From Streptomyces sp. TSRI0281 (GTDB lineage: Bacteria; Actinomycetota; Actinomycetes; Streptomycetales; Streptomycetaceae), in assembly GCF_001905125.1 (NCBI RefSeq), contig NZ_LWLE01000001.1, positions 1,234,112 through 1,298,111 on the forward strand: DNA of 64,000 nucleotides. Direction: 5' to 3'. Below are positions 1-6,571 of this stretch, piece after piece. Both the position numbers and the translations under genes were made by a program. The notes under the pieces were generated by a model. The model was not told the origin of the DNA. It worked only from the letters and a program-made list of their open reading frames with translations, and did not search any database. How positions within the stretch are numbered: position 1 is the stretch's first letter; each line of letters starts with the position of its first letter.

Positions 1-903
1 AGGACTGCGGCTGCTGACCGGCGTGCGGCGCCCCGCGTCCGTCAGGGCGGCGACCAGGGCAGCGGCGTCGGCCCCGGTGGGCAGCCCGCTGACCTGTCCG
101 TCACCGACCTCCACCACGCGCCAGACGCCGTCCTCCCGCAACGCCAGATCGGTGGTCACCCACCGTCGCCCGAGCCGCCGCACCGCTTCGCGCACGGCGG
201 TCAGGTCCGGTGCGGGCAGGTGATGCGGAGTGTCGGGGTGCGCGGTGACCAGCACAGGTTCACCGGCGACCCACCACACCCGCGCCTCGCCACCCGGCAC
301 GAACGCCTCGAACGCGCGCAGCACCAGGCCCCCGGCGAGATAGTCACCCTGCAGCTCGACGAACCGGCCGACGACAGCGGCGAGCCGGTCCGGGTCGGTC
401 AACTCCGGTATGTAGCACGCCTCGTGCCACTCGTGCTTGCGGGACTTCACGTAGTCCTTCACGATGCCGGGACCCGGACCGAGCGGTGCGGCGAGCGAGG
501 ACAGGGACGAAGCGTCGGGGGCCGGGCTCCCCGGAGCCATGGCTCGCCAGACGCTGAGCGGTGTCAGCCCGGCGAACGTCTCGTACCAGCCCGGGAGTTC
601 ATGCGCTCCTCGGTAGGCGACCGCGTCCGTGTACAGCGAACAGCCCCGTGCGCGAAGCGCCTGTTCCAGCTCCCCGTACCGGGCGGTGGGGACCATCCAG
701 CCCCGGTACCAGTACGGCCCGGAGCCCCGCTCGATCCGGGCCGTCGCCCCGGCGGCGTCACCGGCGAGCAGTGCGTCATGGTCGAGCAGGGCTACCCGGC
801 CGCCGGACGCCCGCACGACGGCGGCCTCCCCGGCGAACTCGGGGTCGGGCCGGCCGGGGCGCAACGGGTCGGCGCAGAACAGGAATCCGGTCGTCGTGGA
901 CAT
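1..903 (-). CDS. ATP-grasp domain protein (C-terminus cut by window edge)
   Basis: An open frame runs on the minus strand from the ATG at 901-903 off the left edge, giving 301 residues that start MSTTTGFLFCADPLR and have no stop inside the window. The central VKDYVKSRKHEWHEACYIP and the late LREDGVWRVVEVGDGQVSGLP stretch are typical of ATP-grasp (DUF4343-like) proteins of actinomycetes, where the E.GDGQVSGLP part supplies metal and ATP ligands. These enzymes usually make a carboxylate-amine or thiol bond, but the substrate cannot be read from sequence. It is divergent from the GNAT gene that starts at 965. The visible part is probably nearly complete, since the family usually ends soon after this motif. 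Confidence 0.82.
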   Translation of the reverse strand, partial: MSTTTGFLFCADPLRPGRPDPEFAGEAAVVRASGGRVALLDHDALLAGDAAGATARIERGSGPYWYRGWMVPTARYGELEQALRARGCSLYTDAVAYRGAHELPGWYETFAGLTPLSVWRAMAPGSPAPDASSLSSLAAPLGPGPGIVKDYVKSRKHEWHEACYIPELTDPDRLAAVVGRFVELQGDYLAGGLVLRAFEAFVPGGEARVWWVAGEPVLVTAHPDTPHHLPAPDLTAVREAVRRLGRRWVTTDLALREDGVWRVVEVGDGQVSGLPTGADAAALVAALTDAGRRTPVSSRSP

Positions 904-964
904 GGCGTGCGACCTCGCTTCGGTGAACACCCGTCCTCGGTCGAGGGGGGGCGACTGGTAGAAC

Positions 965-1522
965 GTGGTGATGAAGATCGAGATCAGCCCGCCGCTGACC
1001 GACCCGGAACTCAACGCCCTCTTCGCCGCCGCCTGGCCCGGTCACCGGCCGACGGAGTTCGGGCCCGTCCTGGCCCGCAGCCTGCTGTGGCTCGCAGCCC
1101 GGCGGGACGGGCCGAGCGAGGAGCGGGGCGACGGGCCGGTCGCGGGGCAGGGCGACGGAAGCGGTGAAGGACCCGGCTACGGAAACGGTGAAGGACCGGG
1201 CTACGGAAACGGCGAAGGACCCGGCCACGGAAGCGGCGAGGGGGAGGGAGACGAACGCGGCGAAGGGCCGGGCGGCGGACGGCTTGTGGGGTACGTCAAT
1301 GTCGTCGGTGACGGCGGTGTGCACGCGTTCGTGCTCGACACCACCGTCCATCCGGACGAGCAGCGCCGCGGGCTCGGCCGCCGACTGGTCACGACGGCGG
1401 CCGAGCAGGCCCGCGCGCGTGGTGCCCGATGGCTGCACGTCGACTACGAACCCGCGCTGGGCGGTTTCTACGCCGGTTGCGGCTTCCGGCCGACGGCGGC
1501 CGGGCTCATGGCCCTGGACTGA
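965..1522 (+). CDS. GNAT family N-acetyltransferase with internal Gly-rich repeat
   Basis: A GNAT acyltransferase of about 185 residues. The acetyl-CoA loop is HPDEQRRGLGRRLV (Q-R-R-G-L-G), followed by an ARGARWLHVDYEPALGGFYAGCGF strand-helix-strand end typical of the fold. GTG codons at 965 and 968 and an ATG at 971 are all possible starts behind a G-rich stretch at 943-950; 971 may be the true one. The oddity is a low-complexity insertion of about 50 residues (GEGPGYGN-type octads, near residues 55-105) between the N-terminal helices and the central strands, caused by a 24-bp tandem DNA repeat. The GNAT core on both sides is intact, so the insertion is probably a tolerated surface loop. Substrate unknown. 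Confidence 0.8.
   Translation: MVMKIEISPPLTDPELNALFAAAWPGHRPTEFGPVLARSLLWLAARRDGPSEERGDGPVAGQGDGSGEGPGYGNGEGPGYGNGEGPGHGSGEGEGDERGEGPGGGRLVGYVNVVGDGGVHAFVLDTTVHPDEQRRGLGRRLVTTAAEQARARGARWLHVDYEPALGGFYAGCGFRPTAAGLMALD
1157..1240 (+). repeat. 24-bp tandem repeat inside GNAT gene
   Basis: Three 24-bp units begin at 1157, 1181 and 1205, with a partial fourth at 1229. Each encodes a GNGEGPGY-like octapeptide. The units differ only at a few bases and the period is a multiple of three, so the frame is kept. Confidence 0.9.
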
Positions 1523-1568
1523 ACAGAACGGAACCGAACCCGGCCGCACGGGAGCCATGCGCGCGGGA

Positions 1569-3254
1569 TCAGAGCTTCGACAGCTCGTCCACCAGGTCGT
1601 CCAGACCCAGCGATCCCTGCGAGAGCGCCGCCATGTGCCACGCCTTGAGGTCGAACGCGTCGCCGTGCGCCTTGCGGGCGTTCTCCCGGCCGAGCAGCCA
1701 CGCGCGCTCGCCCAGCTTGTAGCCGATGGCCTGCCCCGGCATCGACAGATAGCGGGTCAGTTCGCTCTCCACGAAGTCGGCCGGCCGGCCGCTGTGGTTG
1801 CCGAAGAACTCCTGGGCCAGATCCGGGGTCCAGCGCTCACCCGGGTGGAACGGTGAATCCGCCGGGATCTCCAGTTCCAGGTGCATGCCGATGTCCACGA
1901 TCACCCGGCAGGCCCGCATCATCTGGGCGTCCAGATAGCCGAGTCGACGTTCGGCGTCGGGCAGGAAGCCCAGTTCGTCCATCAGACGCTCCGCGTACAG
2001 CGCCCACCCTTCGGCATTCGCGCTGACCTGTCCCACCGACGCCTGGTAGCGGGACAGGCTGTCGGCGACGTGCGTCCACTGGGCGATCTGCAGGTGATGG
2101 CCGGGGACGCCCTCGTGATACCAGGTGGAGACCAGGTCGTACACCGGGAAACGGGTCTCGCCCATGGTCGGCAGCCAGGTGCGGCCGGGGCGCGAGAAGT
2201 CCTCGGACGGGCCGGTGTAGTACGGGGCGGCGGCGCCACCGGACGGGGCGATCCGGGACTCGACCTTCCGTACCCGCTCGGCGAGTTCGAAGTGGGTGCC
2301 GTCGAGTGCCTCGATGGCCTCGTCCATCAGGTTCTGCAGCCAGTCACGGACCTCGTCGACGCCCTCGATGTGCTTGCCGTGCACATCGAGGTGGGCGAGC
2401 GCCTCCCAGGGACCCGCGCCGGGCAGGATCTTCGCGGCCTCGGTCTTCATCTCGGCGAGCAGCCGGTGGTATTCGGACCAGCCGTACGTGTACGCCTCGT
2501 CGAGATCCAGGTCGGTGCCGTTGAACTGGCGCGACCAGCGGGCATAGCGCTCACGGCCCACCGTGTCGGGCGCACCCTCGACCGCAGGGGCGTAGACCTC
2601 GCTCATCCAGTCCCGCAGCGCCACGAGCGCGGCCGTGGCCTGACGCGCGGCGTCGTCCAGGTCCTCGCGGAGCGCGGCCGGACCGGGGGCGGCGAAGTCT
2701 TCGAAGAACGACGGGCCGTTGTTCCCGATCCACTCCGTCAGCTGCTCGATGAACGTGGCGGTCGGGCGCGGCCCGCCGTACAGCTTGCGCTCCAGACCGA
2801 GGGCGAGCGAGGTCCGGTACCCCTCCAGCGCCGCGGGAACCGCGCGCAGGCGGTCCACCACCGCTGACCAGTCCTCGTCGGTCTCGGTCGGGGTGACCGT
2901 GAACACCTCACGGATGCTGTGCGGGGGCGAGTGCATGTTGGAAACGGCCCGCAGCCCCTCGTCGGCTTCGTGGACGGCCAGTTCCGCGGTCAGGCGCTCG
3001 CGCAGCAGCCGCCCGCACCGGCGTTCCGCGTCGCTGTCCGCGCCGGGCAGCAGCTCCGCAGCATCGAGCTCGGCCAGCGTGGCGCGGGCGAGAGCGGCGA
3101 CGGCGGCCTGACCGGCCGGTGAGAAATCGGGCAGGCGGCGCGAGCTCTCCGCCACGCCCAGATAGGTGCCCGTGATCGGGTCGAGTTCGATGATCGCGTC
3201 GACGTAGGCGTCGGCGACCTGACGGGGCAGCGCGCGGCTCGATGTGTCTGACAT
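1569..3254 (-). CDS. DUF885 family protein (putative metallo-hydrolase)
   Basis: A 561-residue protein starting MSDTSSRALPRQVADAYVDA at 3254; the frame could extend 14 codons upstream, but that sequence does not look like family sequence. It has the DUF885 hallmark YHEGVPGHHLQIAQW near residue 395, a histidine/glutamate cluster thought to bind a metal, together with the usual helical N-terminal half and a C-terminal PGQAIGYKLGERAWLLGRENA segment. Members are annotated as putative peptidases without a well-defined substrate. There is no signal peptide, so it should be cytoplasmic. The gene lies 48 bp downstream of the Lrp-type regulator on the same strand, so read-through is possible, but nothing ties the functions. 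Confidence 0.9.
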   Translation of the reverse strand: MSDTSSRALPRQVADAYVDAIIELDPITGTYLGVAESSRRLPDFSPAGQAAVAALARATLAELDAAELLPGADSDAERRCGRLLRERLTAELAVHEADEGLRAVSNMHSPPHSIREVFTVTPTETDEDWSAVVDRLRAVPAALEGYRTSLALGLERKLYGGPRPTATFIEQLTEWIGNNGPSFFEDFAAPGPAALREDLDDAARQATAALVALRDWMSEVYAPAVEGAPDTVGRERYARWSRQFNGTDLDLDEAYTYGWSEYHRLLAEMKTEAAKILPGAGPWEALAHLDVHGKHIEGVDEVRDWLQNLMDEAIEALDGTHFELAERVRKVESRIAPSGGAAAPYYTGPSEDFSRPGRTWLPTMGETRFPVYDLVSTWYHEGVPGHHLQIAQWTHVADSLSRYQASVGQVSANAEGWALYAERLMDELGFLPDAERRLGYLDAQMMRACRVIVDIGMHLELEIPADSPFHPGERWTPDLAQEFFGNHSGRPADFVESELTRYLSMPGQAIGYKLGERAWLLGRENARKAHGDAFDLKAWHMAALSQGSLGLDDLVDELSKL

Positions 3255-3302
3255 GCGGACATCCTCGTACGGCGCGGCCCTCCGCGTCACCATCATTCGG
3301 TG

Positions 3303-3842
3303 TCAGGCGTCCGGATCCGCATCTTTGCCGGGCACCGGGGAACCGGTCCGGGTCCTGTCGGCCGGCATCCCGCCGGGTGGCAGCAGGGGGCCGCACTCCC
3401 ACTCCTGGAAGATCAGCCGGGTCTCCACCCGGGCCACCTCGCGGCGCGAGGTGAACTCGTCCAGCACCAGCCGCTGCAGATCGGCGGTGCCGGCCACCGC
3501 GACATGGACGAGATAGTCGTCCGGGCCGGTGAGGTGGAACAGCGCACGGGACTCCGGCAGGGCCCTGATCCGCTCGACGAACGGGCCGATGAGCTCCCGT
3601 CGGTGCGGCCGGACCTGCACCAGAAGCAGGGCTTCCAGACCGCGGCCGAGCTTGGCGGGGTCCAGGCGCAGCTGATGGCCGAGAATGACACCGGAGCGGC
3701 GCAGCCGGGTCACCCGGTCCAGACAGGTGGAGGGCGCCACGCCCACTTCGGCGGCGAGCTCCCGGTACGTGGTCCGCGCATCGTTCTGCAGCAGTCGCAG
3801 AATGTGCAGATCCACCGGATCCAGGACGACAGAATCAGCCAT
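3303..3842 (-). CDS. Lrp/AsnC family transcriptional regulator
   Basis: A 179-residue regulator. Residues about 5-60 form the Lrp winged helix-turn-helix (LDPVDLHILRLLQNDARTTYRELAAEVGVAPSTCLDRVTRL) and about 70-150 form the RAM effector-binding domain (ALLLVQVRPHRR ... LFHLTGPDDYLVHVAV). It is transcribed divergently from the PLP-dependent lyase at 3902 with a 59-bp gap, the usual arrangement for an Lrp protein controlling a neighbouring amino-acid gene. It may therefore sense methionine or a related amino acid (inference). The gap holds the small inverted repeat CTACC-TTCC-GGTAG at 3871-3884 as a candidate site. Confidence 0.93.
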   Translation of the reverse strand: MADSVVLDPVDLHILRLLQNDARTTYRELAAEVGVAPSTCLDRVTRLRRSGVILGHQLRLDPAKLGRGLEALLLVQVRPHRRELIGPFVERIRALPESRALFHLTGPDDYLVHVAVAGTADLQRLVLDEFTSRREVARVETRLIFQEWECGPLLPPGGMPADRTRTGSPVPGKDADPDA

Positions 3843-3870
3843 CGGCCGAACGTAGCACGGGGTTTTCGCC

Positions 3871-3884
3871 CTACCTTCCGGTAG
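3871..3884. promoter_or_regulatory. candidate Lrp operator in divergent promoter
   Basis: Inverted repeat CTACC-N4-GGTAG centred between the Lrp-type regulator and the PLP lyase. Only the symmetry and position support it. Confidence 0.3.
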
Positions 3885-3901
3885 CTGTTCAGAGTGAATC
3901 C

Positions 3902-5176
3902 ATGGACAACGAAGTCTCGATCACCCCCTCGGCCCCATCCCGGTCCAGGGCACTGGCCACCGAGGCCGTGCACGCCGGACGCGACGATCTCGCCTCACTC
4001 GGCCTGCACGCCCCGCCGCTCGACCTGTCCACCACCTACCCCTCGTACGACTCCCGGGGTGAGGCCGAGCGGATCGACACGTTCGCCACCACGGGCGCCC
4101 GGCTCGACGGGCCGCCGGTCTACGCCCGGCTGGACAATCCGACCACCGCCCGTTTCGAGACGGCACTGGCCCGGCTGGAAGGAACCGACAGCGCCGTCGC
4201 GTTCGCCAGCGGAATGGCGGCGCTCACGGCGGTCCTGCTGGCCCGCGCGAGCATGGGGCTGCGCCATGTGGTGGCCGTCCGCCCCCTCTACGGGTGCAGC
4301 GACCACCTGCTGGGAGCGGGACTGCTGGGCACCGAGGTGACCTGGACCGACCCGGCGGGCATCAGCGACGCGATCCGGCCGGACACCGGCCTGGTGATGG
4401 TCGAGACGCCCGCCAACCCCACCCTGGCGGAAATCGACATCCGGGCGGTCGCCCACTCCTGCGGCACGGTTCCACTGCTGGTCGACAACACCTTCGCGAC
4501 GCCCGTGCTCCAGCGGCCCGCCGAGCACGGGGCCCGGATCGTCCTGCACAGCGCGACCAAGTACCTGGGCGGGCACGGCGATGTCATGGGCGGCGTCGTG
4601 GCCTGCGACGAGGAGTTCGCGGCCCGGCTGCGCCAGGTGCGCTTCGCCACCGGCGGCGTACTGCATCCGCTGGCCGGCTACCTGCTGCTGCGCGGGCTCT
4701 CCACGCTCCCGGTGCGGGTACGCGCGGCGTCGGCGAGCGCCGCCGAACTCTCCCGTCGGCTCACCGCCGACCCCCGGATCTCGCGGGTGCACTACCCGAA
4801 GCTGGGCGGGGCGATGGTCTCCTTCGAGGTGTACGGGGATCCGCACCGGGTGATCGCCGGGGTGCGGCTCATCACTCCTGCCGTCAGCCTCGGCAGTGTG
4901 GACTCGCTGATCCAGCATCCGGCCTCCATCAGCCACCGCATTGTGGATGAGGGAGACCGCCAGGCGTCCGGTGTCGGGGACCGGCTGCTGCGGATGTCGG
5001 TCGGCCTGGAGGACGTCGAGGACCTGTGGGCAGATCTGTGCCAGGCGCTCAGCGACGGGCCCGCTCAGCCTGTGCGGCGTGTTCGCTCTGCTGAGCCCGA
5101 GCCCGCTGTTCGGCCTGCTGCGACGGAGTGGTCGGAGCGGTCGATGTCGTCGGAGCCGTCCTCAGCCGGGCGGTGA
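3902..5176 (+). CDS. trans-sulfuration PLP enzyme (methionine gamma-lyase / cystathionine gamma-synthase-like)
   Basis: A Cys/Met-metabolism PLP enzyme of 424 residues. It shows the Y.R..NPT motif (PPVYARLDNPTTARFE), the AFASGMAA loop, the PLP aspartate in LLVDNTFATP and the Schiff-base lysine in HSATKYLGGHGD. It would catalyse gamma-elimination or gamma-replacement on methionine, homocysteine or cystathionine; which one cannot be told here. The region before GGAMVSFEV is shorter than in many family members. The last ~40 residues (RRVRSAEPEPAVRPAATEW...) are low-complexity and lie antisense to the 3' end of the ACT-GNAT gene, overlapping it by 128 bp, so the enzyme core ends near residue 385. 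Control by the divergent Lrp protein is likely. Confidence 0.9.
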   Translation: MDNEVSITPSAPSRSRALATEAVHAGRDDLASLGLHAPPLDLSTTYPSYDSRGEAERIDTFATTGARLDGPPVYARLDNPTTARFETALARLEGTDSAVAFASGMAALTAVLLARASMGLRHVVAVRPLYGCSDHLLGAGLLGTEVTWTDPAGISDAIRPDTGLVMVETPANPTLAEIDIRAVAHSCGTVPLLVDNTFATPVLQRPAEHGARIVLHSATKYLGGHGDVMGGVVACDEEFAARLRQVRFATGGVLHPLAGYLLLRGLSTLPVRVRAASASAAELSRRLTADPRISRVHYPKLGGAMVSFEVYGDPHRVIAGVRLITPAVSLGSVDSLIQHPASISHRIVDEGDRQASGVGDRLLRMSVGLEDVEDLWADLCQALSDGPAQPVRRVRSAEPEPAVRPAATEWSERSMSSEPSSAGR

Positions 5177-6515
5177 TGACCAGGGTGCCTTCCTCGATCT
5201 GGTAGTCGAGGGGCAGTTCGAGCGCGCGCATGGCCGCGACCATGCCGGTGTTGTGGGACTGCGTCACGGCGTAGACGCTCTCGCAGCCCGCCTCCACGGC
5301 GAGTGCCACCAGACGGCCGAGCAGTTCGGATCCGATGCCCCGGCGCTGCCAGTCGTCCTCGACGAGGAGCGCCACCTCGGTCTCGTCCCCGTCCCAGAGG
5401 AGGTGGCCGAGCGCCACCAGCCGGCCGGAGGCCGTCTGCACGGCGAGGGTGCGGCCGAAACGCGGGCTCAGCAGGTGGTCCAGGTACCGGTCCGCGTCGC
5501 CGACCGGGCCGTGGTACCGCAGCCCCAGCGTGCGCGGGGAGCAGCGGTCGTGCATCGCGCGGGCGGCGGCGAGGTCGTCGCCGTCCGCGCGGCGCACGGT
5601 GATCTCGTTGCCCTCGGGAAGGGTGAGCACGTCCTCACTGCGCGGGACGCGGGGGCCGAGCCGGGCGTCGAGCTCGACCAGGGCACGGGCACGGGCGAAC
5701 TCGGTCGGTGTGAAGGGCAGATAGGGGCGTTCGACGGTGATGACCCCACCGGACGGGTCGCGCAGCCGCATCACGGTCTCCTCCAGCACGCCTTCCACCG
5801 GTGCGCTCTCACCGGTCGGGCGGCCGGTGATCGAGACCGCGGGCAGTGAGTGGATGGTGCATCGGCCGAGCAACTGGCGCAGGGCCAGTGGGAGTTCCGC
5901 CGCGTCCAGGGCGGTACGGGTGGCCAGCCCGAGGACGCGGGTCGGGGTGTCCACGAGATCGTGGGCGTCCGCCCGCTCGATCCAGGTGGAGCTGCCGCCC
6001 GCCGCGGAGATCTCCCGGGTCAGCTCCTGGGCCTGGAGCGTCGCGGGCGCGCGGAGCAGGAACTCGTCGACGGTGCCGCGCGCCAGCGGGTGCGTCTGGA
6101 GGGTGAGGATGTCGATCCGGAGCCGGGCGAGCGTGGTGCACAGCGCGGCCAGGCTGCCCGGGTTGTCCCGGACGGTCGTCCGCATCCGCCACAGCACCGT
6201 GTCCTCGGCGGACAGAGACGGTTCCTCCTCGGTGGACGCCGCGACCGCGCCGCGATCCCTGGCGGCGCCCGCGTCGCCGGGGCCCGGCGGTGGGGCGTGG
6301 CTGTGCCGCCGGGCCCACCAGGTGTGGAACGTGGCCGTGGCAACCAGCGCCACGGCCGACGCGATCAGAAGATAGGGCCCGTCCGGCTGGTGACCGATCA
6401 GGTTGGCGATCGCGTCGGCAACGGCGACCGCTGTGAACAGTGCGGCCAGTTCGATCAGGTCCCGGCGCCAGTGGTGCGGACGCCGGGCGGTCTTCGCGGA
6501 TGTCACATCAGTCAT
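5049..6515 (-). CDS. membrane-anchored ACT-domain / GNAT fusion protein
   Basis: A 488-residue multidomain protein. Two hydrophobic helices near residues 20-40 and 46-65 suggest an N-terminal membrane anchor. An ACT-like region follows (about 108-180, MRTTVRDNPGSLAALCTTLARLRIDI), which commonly binds amino acids. The C-terminal half (about 305-455) is a GNAT domain with ITVRRADGDD, VALLVEDDWQRRGIGSELLGRL (R-R-G-I-G acetyl-CoA loop) and SVYAVTQSHNTGMVAAMRALE. The combination suggests an acetyltransferase gated by an amino acid, possibly acting on protein lysines; this is inference. The last ~35 residues are Gln/Ala/Arg-rich and overlap the convergent PLP lyase gene. Confidence 0.87.
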   Translation of the reverse strand: MTDVTSAKTARRPHHWRRDLIELAALFTAVAVADAIANLIGHQPDGPYLLIASAVALVATATFHTWWARRHSHAPPPGPGDAGAARDRGAVAASTEEEPSLSAEDTVLWRMRTTVRDNPGSLAALCTTLARLRIDILTLQTHPLARGTVDEFLLRAPATLQAQELTREISAAGGSSTWIERADAHDLVDTPTRVLGLATRTALDAAELPLALRQLLGRCTIHSLPAVSITGRPTGESAPVEGVLEETVMRLRDPSGGVITVERPYLPFTPTEFARARALVELDARLGPRVPRSEDVLTLPEGNEITVRRADGDDLAAARAMHDRCSPRTLGLRYHGPVGDADRYLDHLLSPRFGRTLAVQTASGRLVALGHLLWDGDETEVALLVEDDWQRRGIGSELLGRLVALAVEAGCESVYAVTQSHNTGMVAAMRALELPLDYQIEEGTLVITARLRTAPTTSTAPTTPSQQAEQRARAQQSEHAAQAERARR

Positions 6516-6571
6516 GACCTCACTGTGACTGAGCGGTGTTGCCTGATCACGAACGCCTTGTGACTGATGGG

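Noticed and set aside
220..1167. Long plus-strand frame of 315 codons
   Set aside because: It is the antisense of the ATP-grasp gene and then runs into the GNAT gene; Arg/Gly/Pro-rich with no domain pattern.
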